A DNA stretch of 64,000 bases from contig CAUYUJ010011459.1 of the NCBI GenBank assembly GCA_963575745.1, positions 71,501 to 135,500 on the forward strand, written 5' to 3'. The stretch's first letter is position 1. Each line of letters opens with the position of its first letter. The DNA is from Prorocentrum cordatum (Eukaryota; Sar; Dinophyceae; Prorocentrales; Prorocentraceae). The translations under genes were made by a program, and so were the position numbers. Of this stretch, positions 41,216 to 50,987 are shown piece after piece. The notes under the pieces are model-generated. The model saw only the letters and a list, made by a program, of their open reading frames with translations. It was not told the origin of the DNA and made no database searches.

Positions 41216-41469
41216 TCGCTGGCTCCTGGAGGCCTCCCCGCCTCGGGAGACCTCTAGGAGCTGCGTGCGCCTCGCCGAGAGGCCTCGGGCTGCCCGGCCT
41301 GTCTCGGGCGGCCCTGTCCGGAGGCCACCGGGGGAGCCGCCAGGCGTGTATGGCTCCTCGCCGGCGTCGCCGAAGTCAACCTCCGCGCCTCCCCGAGCCT
41401 GGCCCGCGCCTACCTCCCAGGGTCCATTTCGATCCGGTCGATCCTCTGCCTCCTCATCCTGCCCCCTTG

Positions 41470-41745
41470 TCCTCCTCCTCCTCTTCCCCTCCTCCTCCTC
41501 CTCCTCCTCCTCCTCCTCCCTTCCTCCCGTCGTCCCTTCCTCCTGTCCTCCCTTCCTCCATTATTTCCTTCCTTCCTTTCTTCCTTTCTCCCTTCCTCCC
41601 TTCCTCCTTTTCCCCCTCCTCCTTCCTTCTCCCTGTCCGCCTCCTCATCCGCCTCCTTCTCCTCCTTGTCCTCCTCCTCCTCCTCCTCCTCCTCCTCCTC
41701 CTCCTCCTCCTCCTCCTCCTCCTCCTCCTCCTCCTCCTCCCCCAT
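41470..41745. repeat. (CTC)n / CCTTCC pyrimidine tract
   Basis: Blocks of CTCCTC flank a TTCCTTCCTTTCTTCC stretch. Confidence 0.95.
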
Positions 41746-41804
41746 TGGATCCGATGCGGCCCGATGTTTGCAGGGCGTTGTTCTGCATTCTGCCGCAGCT
41801 GGCC

Positions 41805-41885
41805 CGATTCGGTTTCGATCCCGTGCCAGTGCATCCCGAAACGATGCCCATGTCGATTCGATCCGATTTGCCGAGTCGATGTTGA
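41805..41885. repeat. TTCGATTCGAT-type short repeat
   Basis: Contains CGATTCGGTTTCGATCCC and GTCGATTCGATCCGATTTGC. Confidence 0.45.
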
Positions 41886-42193
41886 CTGTTGACTGTTCCT
41901 GCCCTCCCTCCCGACCCCGTCCCTCCTCTAAAAGCTTCGTCAGGCCCAGGGGGGCACACGAATGCCCGCAGCGTCAGCCCCCCCTGCTCCCCTTCTTCGA
42001 TATCTCGCACATTATCCCTCTTTGCGTCTCTCTCCCGCCTTCCTCATCCTGCTCCGTCATCCTTCACCCTGCTCCTCCCCTCCCCTGCTGCTCCCCCTCG
42101 CGTCCGCCAGCAGTGAGGGGGCTCGGTCCTGGATCCCCAAGAGTGGACCTGGTCTACCGCTGATCTGATTCGCCCAGCGCCGACTATCTTTGG

Positions 42194-42424
42194 GGGCAGG
42201 CTACAGTTTGTACGAGGGTTAAGAGCAGCCCTAGCTTGAAGTCGGGCGTGCTACAGGAGGAATATGCAAACATAGACAAACAATAGTTTTTGGGGGGACG
42301 ATTTGTCGAGCATTTGCTGAACATTGTTTGCGCATGTGCTAAAATCCGCCTGTAGGGGGACATGCCCGACCTGATTTTGTGGGCAGGCTACGGTTGAAAC
42401 GAGGGTCAAGAGCAGCCCCAGCTT
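42194..42424. mobile_element. MITE-B copy 5 with long flanking direct repeats
   Basis: The MITE spans 42239-42371 (AAGTCGGGCGTGCTACAGGA at the left, GTAGGGGGACATGCCCGACC at the right). It is bracketed by two ~44-base imperfect direct repeats, GGGCAGGCTACAGTTTGTAC, GAGGGTTAAGAGCAGCCC (left) and GGGCAGGCTACGGTTGAAAC, GAGGGTCAAGAGCAGCCC (right). Confidence 0.75.
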
Positions 42425-42579
42425 TGGGGGGTACCCTGATGTTTTTCGTGCTCGGGCCTTCCACCTTGGAGTGACCTTCGTCTGGCGTGCATCTCCACGC
42501 GGCCCTGGGCTCTCGGCAGAGGGGCCCGTGTTCCTGACGGGTCGTTCTTGTGCCCTCGCTTCGACTGTACAGCTGGGGC

Positions 42580-42753
42580 CCATGCCAAGAAGCGCCCTGC
42601 TCGCCTCCAGGGTGCCCCCCTGGGTTTCCTGTGGTTTCGACGGTTCTGCGATGGAGGGCGTGACGCTCCCGCACCAAGCAATCGGTACCCGTCCTGGGGT
42701 CTCGGGGTTGGGTTTCTTGTGGAAGGTGTCTTGTGGTCTGGCCCCCACTGTAG
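42580..42753 (+). repeat. Family K copy 2
   Basis: CATGCCAAGAAGCGCCCTGC, TTCGACGGTTCTGCGATGGA, CCGTCCTGGGGTCTCGGGG and GGTGTCTTGTGGTCTGGCC, in the same layout as 33971. Confidence 0.65.
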
Positions 42754-42974
42754 GGGCGGGTGGCTCTCATGGCCAGGGCCGTGAGATCTCCCAGAACTCA
42801 CGGCCCCCTCCTCTTCTCTCGACACGCCCCCTGCGCCCCACCCCTCGTCCGCGCACGCACCATCCCACCTCTCCGGCGTGGACCTTCCCGCGGCTGCGCC
42901 ATCCCCTCCCGTGTCGGGCGAGGAGGAGATGTCCGAGGTTCGACGTCGTCGATTCGGGTATTTCAGGGATTTGG

Positions 42975-43135
42975 GCCTCTGAAATCAGACCACCGCAAAT
43001 GGAGTCGGAGCATCGCGTTGCAACGCCGATGCATCGGCGATACTGCTCGATCTGCAGCTCGTTCTCGCCGTCCCGCCGTCGCCGATGCATCGCGCCGATG
43101 CGGCGAGATCCTCCCGACCCCTGCGCTCCAGCACC
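42975..43135. repeat. Family J copy 2
   Basis: CCGATGCATCGGCGATACTG, CGCCGATGCATCGCGCCGAT and GATGCGGCGAGATCC. Confidence 0.55.
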
Positions 43136-43170
43136 ATTTGGGAGGCCTCCAGGAAAGAGTTCTTGGATCG

Positions 43171-43332
43171 GCCAAAAAACAAACGACACCACCCCACCTA
43201 CGGCCCTCCATGTTGCGCCACGGCCCATCGGGGGCCGTAGCGTACACCATGCAAAAACCCACGCCAGATGTCCAGGTATACGCTACGGCCCGAGGGGCCG
43301 TAGGTTGGGTGGTGTCGTTTATTTTCTGGTCC
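43171..43332. mobile_element. MITE-L (single palindromic element)
   Basis: The left end GGCCAAAAAACAAACGACAC, CACCCCACCTACGGCCC mirrors the right end GGGGCCGTAGGTTGGGTGG, TGTCGTTTATTTTCTGG. A nested inner pair (GGCCGTAGCGTACACC / GGTATACGCTACGGCC) makes it foldable over most of its 162 bases. It has no frame of its own. Confidence 0.75.
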
Positions 43333-43415
43333 ATTGGAGGTCTTTGTCGCCGCGGCTGGACGGAGCTCGAGAAACAGGGCGGGGTGGCGGCGGCAGGGGA
43401 TGGATGCTGAACGGG

Positions 43416-43560
43416 CTTTGTCAGGAGGGGAAGAGACACACAGACACCGTTCATCGTCGACCCCAAACAATGTGCGAAACTATGGGAAGCGGGGGGGAAG
43501 ACAGAAACCCAGAAGTACGGGAAAATATGTGGACTCGTGTTCCAGGGCCCCTTCATCTTG
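43416..43560 (+). repeat. Family Q copy 4
   Basis: GTCAGGAGGGGAAGAGACAC, CGTTCATCGTCGACCCC, AAACTATGGGAAGCGGGGGG, TTCCAGGGCCCCTTCATC. Confidence 0.65.
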
Positions 43561-43824
43561 GTCGAAGGGGCGCCGTGCGCCTGCTGCCGTGCGTGGGCGC
43601 CTGGGAGGCTCCCGAGAAGCACGCTGCGTGGGCCGACGTGCCGGCCTCCCCACTGCAACACCCACCGAGCCACCCCGACCCGACCCGAAGGCCTCAAGTT
43701 GCCTTCCATTTCCAGTGTGGGGGGGGGTCGGGGAACATCGAAAAAAACACGTATGGAGCCCATACCCCCCCCCCCAACCCGAAATTCGGGTCTTCGGGTT
43801 GGGTTGGGGTGGTCTGGTAGGTAG

Positions 43825-43868
43825 TCACTGTCAGGAGGGGGGAGCAACACACAGGCACCACTGGACTT
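43825..43868 (+). repeat. Family Q start, left of MITE-B copy 6
   Basis: CTGTCAGGAGGGGGGAGCAA, CACACAGGCACCACTGGAC. It recurs at 44042-44082 to the right of the MITE. Confidence 0.6.
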
Positions 43869-44022
43869 AAGTCGGGCGTGTCCCTCTACAAGGGGAATGT
43901 TCAAACATAATGTAAAAAAGAGGGTGGGACGATCTGTCTTTGTATGTTTGATTATGTTTGAGCATACTTGATGTATTTTCGATGTTTCGCCCAGGATCCG
44001 CCTTTAGAGGGACATGCCCGAC
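43869..44022. mobile_element. MITE-B copy 6
   Basis: The left end AAGTCGGGCGTGTCCCTCTA, CAAGGGGAATGTTC and the right end GCCTTTAGAGGGACATGCCC, GACC enclose an AT-rich centre. Confidence 0.75.
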
Positions 44023-44041
44023 CCAACGCTGACCTCCCCAG

Positions 44042-44165
44042 TTTCAGGAGGGGGAACCAGACACAGGCACCACCAGACGTCGAATCCCCTGCAGACGCGG
44101 GAAGCATGAGAGAGGGGAGGACGGAGACGCAGAGAACGTGCAACAGGCAAATGGGGATCCTAGAG
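44042..44165 (+). repeat. Family Q copy 6, right of MITE-B
   Basis: GTTTCAGGAGGGGGAACCAG, ACACAGGCACCACCAGACGT, CGAATCCCCTGCAG, diverged downstream. Confidence 0.5.
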
Positions 44166-44349
44166 TTCGTGTGCTCGTGCCTCCCTGGGCGCCAAGCTAC
44201 GATCTCCCCCTGTCCCTTCGCCCGCCCCGCTCCCCAGCGCCCGATGCTCCTGCTGCCTCGGAGGGCGCAGACATTCTGCACCTGCACCGGTCCTGGCCCC
44301 AGGCTCGGAGTGCCCTCGAAAAGCAAGAAAAGCAGACAGTGGGGGCTTC

Positions 44350-44512
44350 TGCCAAGAAGCACCCTGCTCGCGTCCAGGGTGCCCTGGGTGTCTTGGGTAT
44401 TGATGGTTCTGCTGAGGAGAGCGTGACGTTCCTACGCCAAACAACGATGGACGTCCTGGGGTCTCAGGGTTGGGTTTCCTGTGGAAGGTTTCTTGTGGTC
44501 GGGCCCCTATTG
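44350..44512 (+). repeat. Family K copy 3
   Basis: TGCCAAGAAGCACCCTGCTC, TATTGATGGTTCTGCTGAGG, GGACGTCCTGGGGTCTCAGG, GGTTTCTTGTGGTCGGGCC. It abuts MITE-A copy 2. Confidence 0.65.
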
Positions 44513-44632
44513 TAACTATAAACTTTTGGATCTCTGCGTTGATTTCTTGGATTGGCGCTGCACCCCCCCTCCCAGGCGCACGGAACACGCCACGCCAAGA
44601 GATCCGTGCCGAGCTCCACACGTTTATGTGCA
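44513..44632. mobile_element. MITE-A copy 2
   Basis: The left end ACTATAAACTTTTGGATCTC, TTCTTGGATTGGCGCTGC and the right end GCCACGCCAAGAGATCCG, GAGCTCCACACGTTTATGTG are inverted relatives. Confidence 0.6.
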
Positions 44633-44639
44633 TGCAGTT

Positions 44640-45280
44640 GTTGTTTCTTTGTGTGTGCCTTCCCGCTCAAGGCATGAAGGGCGTGTACACCGATCCTGGG
44701 CCCAGGATCGGTAGGACATGGGTCATTACTGTAGGTTCGCGTCGTGTCCGCCCTTCCGTGGGCGTTCAAAGATGAGCGTTGCCAGTGTCCCAGAGTCGAC
44801 CAAGAAGGAACGATCTGGCGATGGAAAAGCCACCGATCGCTCAAGTTTAACGATCCGCACGGTGTCAGAAACCAGCGCCGTGGTCGTGACGACACAAACG
44901 TGCCGTATAGAGAGAGAAAAGGAGAGAGAGCGGGGACAAGGACCGACAGCAGTGCCTACCAATGTTGAACACGAATCGCTGTCGGTGTCGCCACGGACGC
45001 TGTCAATTAAAAAACGCTTGTCCAACAGTGGCCGCTATCGGTTTGAGATAGCAGCTACTGTTGGGCATCGTATCCAATGTTTTCTGTACCCTTCTTGGAC
45101 GTGCCAATTCATATGTCTTACATGCTCCCACTGGTGGTCTCCGAATGTCGGTCGCTTCCAGCTGCCTCCGCATCCTCCCGCTCACCTCATTAGATTAGAT
45201 GTTGTGTTATGTGGATGGTCGCCAGTGTGGGCCCCAGAGTGTAAGTTCTTGCACTGTAGCTGTCTCAGCTATGAGTCTCA
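44640..45280 (+). other. Unassigned region with a 247-codon open frame
   Basis: A frame at 44718-45461 is open, but its second half is a Cys/Val-rich reading of a GTGGTGCAAGCTATG repeat (45280-45490) and its first half matches no family I know. Around 44965 it contains CGCTGTCGGTGTCGCCACGG, which recurs near 62335. I do not call it a gene. Confidence 0.3.
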
Positions 45281-45495
45281 GCTATGCGCCGCAAGCTATG
45301 CTTGCCAGCTATGTGGTGCAAGCCATGTGGTCCAATCTGCGGGGTGCAGCATGTGGGGTGCAAGCTGTTCGGTGCAACACATGTGGTGGGGTCTATGTGG
45401 TGCAAGCTGTGTGGTCGAACCTAAGTGGTGTGAGCTATGTGGTGCAAGTTACGTGGTCTAACCCAAGAGGCGTGAGCTGTGTGATGTGAGCTGTG
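45281..45495. repeat. Degenerate GCTATGTGGTGCAA repeat
   Basis: AGCTATGTGGTGCAAGCCAT-type copies with a period of 12-24. Confidence 0.65.
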
Positions 45496-45739
45496 CGGTG
45501 CGGCGACGGACGGGAACGGAGCCGCACGGGCCGCAGACGGGCCGTCCTTGCTGGAAGCACGGGACAGCCAGGGACGGGGACGGAGCCCGCGGGCCCGCGG
45601 ACGGGCTCGGTTCCTCCAAGGTGAGTACAACTCCCTAATTGCAAGCACTGTTTGGGAGTGTACATTCCTCTTCCTATATTTTTACAAGCCCGGGCGGGGG
45701 GAAAACCCGTCCCCCCCCCCAAAAAACCGGACTCCCGGG

Positions 45740-46290
45740 ATCTGGAGCTTTGGGACCTTTCGGACGGGCCTCGAAGAAGCCCCCCGGGCCTCGCAGGGCG
45801 TTTTGCCAAGCCTTCGCAGCACACCTAGGGCGATCAGGGGGGTCATCGGAGACGTCCCAGAGAACCCCAAGACAGCACAAGAGCGCTCCAAGAAGCCGTC
45901 ATACCCCGAAAGATCGCTCCAAAACGTACCAAGAGGCCTCCAAGAGCACCCCCAAGAAGGCCCCAAGAGGAAATAATCATAAATTTAACATAGTTTTTTG
46001 TGAATTTCGGGTTCTCCTCTTTTCGGCTTCCCGACGCTCCAAGACAGCGGTCTTCTGGGCGTCCGAAGTCGCCTTGGAGGCTCCAAAATCGCCCCGCAAC
46101 CATCCGAAATGGCTTCCAGGCAGTCCAAGAGAGCCCCAGAACGGCACAAGACACTCTTCGAAGCATTCCAAATCGTGACCGGGGCGTTCAGGGAGATTGC
46201 GGTTAGAGGCAGGTTGGTTTTACAGCCCCAGAGGCCCCCAGAACACCCCCAGAGGCTCTCTGAGGAGGAGCCTCCGCAAAAAGAGCTGAG
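45740..46290. repeat. Degenerate CCAAGA/GGCCCC repeat (forward)
   Basis: GGCCTCCAAGAGCACCCCCA-type copies, with TTTTCGGCTTCCCGACGCTC (46019) as in the related blocks at 2300 (reverse), 59690 and 60830. Confidence 0.55.
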
Positions 46291-46394
46291 GAGGATGGGG
46301 AGAATGCCCAGGGTATGGCGAGAATGAAGAAGAATAAGCATGAAGGAGGGATACCAATCTTCAAGGACCAAGGTGCATGGCGCGAAGCGCCACT

Positions 46395-46490
46395 GCAGTC
46401 TCGTATGTGTATATATATATACACATATGTATAGATGTATATATGTATATATGTATATATGTATATATATATTTATATATATATATATGG
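46395..46490. repeat. (TA)n / TATGTA microsatellite
   Basis: GTATATATATATACACATAT and TATATGTATATATGTATATA. Confidence 0.9.
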
Positions 46491-46814
46491 GTTTACGCGA
46501 GTGCTTCCACTTGTTTCTACACGCGCTGCTGGTTGCTTCCGCCTGATCGCACATGCGTTCAAGCGTTGATTGCTCCATCGGATGGCACTCACAGGCTTGC
46601 CTCCTTCTGCTTCCTCTTGCCTCCACTGTGCGGGGTCCGCCCGCCCGGATCATCGCACTCCCGGTGACCCAGCGCAGCATCCGAGGGTTCGGAAGGTGCT
46701 CGGGGCCGTGGCTCGCCGTGACGAGCGTCCCCTGCGGCAGAACAGCGATTGCGTCACTCGCTTCGTCCCGATGCTCCTCCGCCTCCAGAGCCTGCTGTCG
46801 AGGGAGGAAGATCG

Positions 46815-46980
46815 CCATAAACAACAACTTTTGGCGCTCCGCGCGGATTTCTTGGATCCGCTCTGGGGCCCCCCTGGCGGCGCCGCCGGCGCCGCCACTT
46901 GCGCGCTCCGCGCGCCAGGGAGGGGGGTCCAGCGCAGATCCAAGCAATCCGATTGGGGCGCCAAGAGTTTATGTTTATGG
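46815..46980. mobile_element. MITE-A copy 3 (best preserved)
   Basis: The left end CCATAAACAACAACTTTTGG, CGCTCCGCGCGGATTTCTTG mirrors the right end CAAGCAATCCGATTGGGGCG, CCAAGAGTTTATGTTTATGG. The interior contains GGCGGCGCCGCCGGCGCCGC. Length 166 bases. Confidence 0.8.
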
Positions 46981-47054
46981 CGTCTTCTCTCCTCCAAGAT
47001 TCTCCCCCGCCTCCGGGGCATGTCGGGGCCCTGCGGTCGAATCTGACAGTAAGG

Positions 47055-47190
47055 ACGATCGACTTCCCAGGGGTGCCCTTGCATCCTTGCCTCTCGGGTC
47101 ATCTTCGGTCCCCTCTCAGCTGCTTTCGATGGCTGGCCCCGCTCGAAAAGCTTCGGCATGGGCGTCCAAGGCCCTTGCATGCTTGGGGCG
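47055..47190 (+). repeat. Family O copy 1
   Basis: GGGGTGCCCTTGCATCCTTG, CCTCTCGGGTCATC and GGCCCTTGCATGCTTGGGGC. Related to 54155-54300 (CTGCGTCCTTGCTTCTCGGA, CCGAGGCCCCTGCATCC). Confidence 0.5.
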
Positions 47191-47211
47191 CATCCTTACT
47201 TCACCGAGCGT

Positions 47212-47318
47212 GTTCCACCACTCGCAAAGTGCCTACTCGCAAACGTCAGAAAGGCCACATGTCTGCATCTATGGCGGAGTCAGGCCATTTGCGAGTAGTT
47301 ACTTTGCGAGTAGTGGAA
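47212..47318. mobile_element. Short palindromic element (MITE-N)
   Basis: The left arm GTTCCACCACTCGCAAAGTG, CCTACTCGCAAACG and the right arm CATTTGCGAGTAGTTACTTT, GCGAGTAGTGGAAC are inverted, with a ~39-base loop. Each arm repeats the CTCGCAAA motif. Confidence 0.75.
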
Positions 47319-47544
47319 CTCTCTTGTCTACTACTAGCAGTTTTGACTCCCTGCGGGGCTCTCAAGGGGCCCTCTTGGGCTGTCCTCGGGGGCCGACGGC
47401 GGCACTGTCGCTGCGGATGGTCCACCAGCTGTTTGAGCGCGGTTCACGGTGGGCCCTTGCACCGGCCTTGCAGCGTTGACGTCCGTGCCCTGAAACGGAG
47501 GCCAGCGATGACTCAGCTGACGCCGAGTTTGGGGGGGAAGCAGG

Positions 47545-47760
47545 GCTCATTTCGATTCTTCCGATTCGATTCGACCCGGTTTCGATGGATTCCGATTCGA
47601 TTCGATTTCGGATTCCGATTTGGGATCCGATTTCCCAATGGAGGCCTAGTAGCCAGTCGATGTTTGCCGATTCGATTTTTCTTGACTCGGCTGCCCATTC
47701 CCGTCGATCCGGTTCATGCCGATCGTCGATCCGAATTGTCGCTTCGATCCTTCGCTTCTC
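47545..47760. repeat. GATTCGATTCGA degenerate repeat
   Basis: TTCCGATTCGATTCGACCCG and TTCCGATTCGATTCGATTTC. Confidence 0.7.
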
Positions 47761-47859
47761 ATGGGGAAGTGAGGAGGACGATGTCTCAGAAGGCGGCGGG
47801 GCTTCCTCGAAGGCCTCGCGCCTCTTGAGAAGTGTTCTGTGTCTTCGGGGAAGGCTCAT

Positions 47860-48042
47860 GATGACGAGCAGGAGGAGGAGGAGGAGGAGGAGGAGGAGGA
47901 GGAGGAGGAGGAGGAGGGAGGGAGGAGGAGGAGGAGGGAGGAGAGGGAGGAGGAGGAGGAGGGAGGAGGAGGGAGGGAGGAGGAGGAGGAGGAGGAGGAG
48001 AGGAGGAGGAGGAGGAGGAGAGGGAGGAGGAGAAGGTCCGAG
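47860..48042. repeat. (GGA)n purine microsatellite
   Basis: GGAGGAGGAGGAGGAGGAGG with GGGA variants. Confidence 0.95.
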
Positions 48043-48212
48043 GCCGGCTCGCCGCCGATGCTTTCGCCGTGGCTGCTGCCCCCCCCTCCCCCCGTGTGCC
48101 TTTTGGATGGCCGAGCTCAGGATTCTTCCATTGAGTCCCCCTCCCCCTCCCTCCCATCCCTCCCATCCCTCCCCCTCCACAATTACTCAATATGAATACA
48201 CTCTCCCTCTTC

Positions 48213-48596
48213 CCCTGATGGCGTCCGGGTGATGGCCGCGCACCCTCCGCGTATTGTTTTTTTACACACAGGATGCCCGGGAAATCCCCGGAAACGACTC
48301 TCGCTGAGGCGCCGGCGTCATTTTTTCTCAAAATGCTGCTCTCGCGCCGGCGTCATTTTTTCCCAAAATGCTGCTCTCGTTGAGGCGCCGGCCTCATTTC
48401 TGCTCCCGAATCCTTCCCCTGATGGCGTCCGGGTGATGGCCGCGCACCCTCCGCGTATTGTTTTTTTACACACAGGATGCCCGGGAAATCCCGGGAAACG
48501 ACTCTCGCTGAGGCGCCGGCGTCATTTTTTCCCAAAATGCTGCTCTCGTTGAGGCGCCGGCCTCATTTCTGCTCCCGAATCGTTCCGAATCGTGCT
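48213..48596 (+). repeat. Tandem duplication of a ~190-bp unit
   Basis: Two successive copies (48213-48411 and 48412-48596) share CCTGATGGCGTCCGGGTGAT, GGCCGCGCACCCTCCGCGTA, TTGTTTTTTTACACACAGGA and GAGGCGCCGGCGTCATTTTT. The first copy carries one extra GCTGCTCTCGCGCCGGCGTC module. Confidence 0.85.
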
Positions 48597-48714
48597 CCCG
48601 CTGCAGCGTGGGCCTCATTTTCGGATCGGTGCTTGGCCTCCGTCGTTCAGGATGGCGTTCTCGCCCCAGCGCGGGCCTTTTTCTCGCGCGCCCATCCGCC
48701 CGCCACCACCGCGC

Positions 48715-48801
48715 CGCACCGCCGCCACCACCACCACCACCACCAACACCACCAACACCACCACAACCACCACCAGCACCAGCACCAGTACCAACACCAC
48801 C

Positions 48802-48832
<31 letters not shown>

Positions 48833-48921
48833 CCACCACCACCAGCATCACCACCACCACCACCACCACAACCACCACCAGCACCAGCACCAGTACCAAC
48901 ACCACCACCACCACCACCACC

Positions 48922-48952
<31 letters not shown>

Positions 48953-49012
48953 CCACCACCACCACCACCACCACCACCACCACCACCACCACCACCACCA
49001 CCACCACCACGA
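48715..49012. repeat. (CAC)n microsatellite
   Basis: Nearly 300 bases of CAC with AAC and AGC variants. A block containing ACCAGCACCAGCACCAGTAC is itself duplicated (48770 and 48875). Confidence 0.95.
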
Positions 49013-49184
49013 CAACCACGCACACACGCACGCACGCACGCACGTGCACCACCACCCACTACGCACGCGCGCGCGGAGCCACAGGTCCGCTACGACACGC
49101 GTCCGCGGATAGAGAAAATCAGCGCCATGGTAAGGGATGGGAGGGAGGGGTAGGACGTCAGATATGACGCGAGCGCACCTAGCT

Positions 49185-49320
49185 TGCCCCTCCCCCTCCC
49201 CCTTCCCCCCCCCTCCTCCCCCCTCCCTCCCCCCTCCCCCCCTCCCCATCCCCCTCGCTCCCCCTCCCCCCCCTCCCTCCCCTCCCTATCCCCCTCCCCC
49301 CTCCCCTCCCCTCATCCCCC
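49185..49320. repeat. CCCCTCC pyrimidine tract
   Basis: CCCTCCCCCTCCCCCTTCCC-type sequence. Confidence 0.85.
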
Positions 49321-49499
49321 ACGCCATGCCGCCAGGGCATGTGGTGGAGGCCGCGCTGCAGGCCGACGCCCCCGCCGAGATGATGCCCAGTGGGCCCGAG
49401 GGCGCACGCGCCGAGGGCGTGGTGCAGGACGGGCGCGGGGGGCGCCAGGGAAGGGGGGGGGGGGGCGGCGGTCTCGGGAGGCCGTCTGTCTCCTGCCGC

Positions 49500-49790
49500 C
49501 TCCTCCCTCCGCGTGCTTCCTTCTCCCTCCGCCCTCTCCTCCTCTCCTCCTCCCCCTGCTTCCTCCTCCTTCCTGCTTTCTTCCTCCTCTTCCTCCTCCT
49601 CCTCCCCCTCCTCTTGCTTCCTCCTCCTTCCTTCTCTCCTCCCTCCTCCTCCTCCTCCTCCTCCTCCTCTTCCTCCTCCTCCTCCTCCTCGCGTCCTCCT
49701 CCTTTCTACTTCCTTCCTCCTCCCTCCCTCCTTCCTGCCTCCTCTTGCTTCCTCCTCCTTTCTGCTTCCTTCCCTCTCGGCCACGGTCTC
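49500..49790. repeat. (CTC)n / CTTCCTCC pyrimidine tract
   Basis: CTCCTCCTCCTCCTCCTC with TTGCTTCCTCCTCCTTCC modules. Confidence 0.9.
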
Positions 49791-50164
49791 GTCCTCGCCA
49801 GGGTATGACGATCTACGTCTCGCGCCCCCCCCCCAGCGTCCGTCGGCACGCCCAGGCGTCAGGCGCACTGCTGCGGTCCGCGTCGAACCCTGATCTCCTC
49901 CCTCCCCCATTCATCCTGCTGCGGCGCGCTGCGGGCGCCTGCCCACACCCGCCCCGAGCGAGGGGCAGTATCGTTCAGCCGACCCCCATCCCCATCCTCA
50001 TCCCCGTCGAGACCCCCACCAAATTACCACCCCAGTTGGTGATGCACCCCTCGAAACCTGGAGGGAACGGCCTAGATCTCCATCTAGGGGGGTAAATCGG
50101 CCAGTGAGGCCCAGTCCACGCCGCTGGGGATGGGGATCGGTTAAACGATGCTCAGCGGGGCAGC

Positions 50165-50335
50165 TGTTTCGTGGTCGCCGCTGTTGATCGCGTCGCCGCG
50201 GGTGTCTCGTCGCTCGTCTGTCGCCGTTGTTGCCGCAGTCGGCGTCGCCGCCGTCGACGCCGTCGTGCCGTGTCGTTGCCGCCGTCGCCGGCTCGCCCGC
50301 CGCCGTCGCCGCGTCCTTGGTGGCTGCTCTCCCGC
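50165..50335. repeat. Degenerate GTCGCC microsatellite
   Basis: GTCGGCGTCGCCGCCGTCGA-like sequence with period 3-6. Confidence 0.55.
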
Positions 50336-50526
50336 GAGGGGCTTGTGCGCCTGCAGGCCGAAGAGCGTAGAGACGCGCATGCTCTCGTCCAGACCTCCAC
50401 CACGACATGGTGCGGCGCCCAGCGCTGGTCTGGCCCGACCTAAGGGTAAACCCCTCCCCGAAGGGGAACAGGGACGGGTGGAAGAGGAAACGCCCCAAAC
50501 CACCTACGCCCAGAGGGTCGGTGGGA

Positions 50527-50680
50527 GTGTTGGAGTTCCGCGCTGATTTTCTTGGATCGGCGCTGGACTTCCCTTCCTGGGGCGCAGAGCGCGCCAGGAG
50601 GCGGCGCGAGAGGCGCCGCCAAATGTCCCCCGCGCCGACCCAGGAACCCCGCGCGGAGTTCCGACAGTTGGTGTTCATGG
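50527..50680. mobile_element. MITE-A copy 4
   Basis: The left end GTTGGAGTTCCGCGCTGATT, TTCTTGGATCGGCGCTGG and the right end GCGCCGACCCAGGAACC, CGCGGAGTTCCGACAGTTGG are inverted relatives of the MITE-A arms. Confidence 0.65.
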
Positions 50681-50720
50681 TTTGTCTTATTCCTCAAGGG
50701 AGCACCCAGACTGAACCGCC

Positions 50721-50870
50721 GATGCGGCTCGATGTGGAGCCCGATTTTCTCCACGCCGACGTCGGCGATGCTTCGCCGACGGCGCCGAAGCATCACGACG
50801 CATCGCCAGTATATCGGCGATGCGGCGCGATCCTTCGACCCCATCTACTCGGACCCCATTCGGGCGACGC
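50721..50870. repeat. Family J copy 3
   Basis: GATGCGGCTCGATGTGGAGC, TTCTCCACGCCGACG, TATATCGGCGATGCGGCGCG, CGACCCCATCTACTCGGACC. The two halves are partly inverted. Confidence 0.65.
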
Positions 50871-50900
50871 GGAAAAACGTGCCCGTCTGCGACGACATTT

Positions 50901-50985
50901 GCACGTAAGCTGCCCGCGTAAGGTCGCGCGTAAGCGCTCACGTCTCCAATGTGGCATGCCGCACTGGCGGCCCGCGTAAGCCACC
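50901..50985 (+). repeat. Family S copy 1
   Basis: CTGCCCGCGTAAGGTCGCGC, AATGTGGCATGCCGCACTGG, CGGCCCGCGTAAGCCAC. The second copy is at 62585-62670. Both read CPRKVAR followed by Lys/Glu-Arg in one frame. Confidence 0.6.
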
Positions 50986-50987
50986 GC

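Noticed and set aside
44718-45461. 247-codon frame as a host gene
   Set aside because: The second half is a reading of a GTGGTGCAAGCTATG repeat and the first half matches no known family.
45600-45630. AAGGTGAGT as a 5' splice site
   Set aside because: No credible coding sequence lies upstream; an isolated consensus is not sufficient.
48608-49153. Poly-Pro, poly-His and poly-Thr frames over the CAC tract
   Set aside because: All three frames of one trinucleotide repeat are open; no domain outside it.
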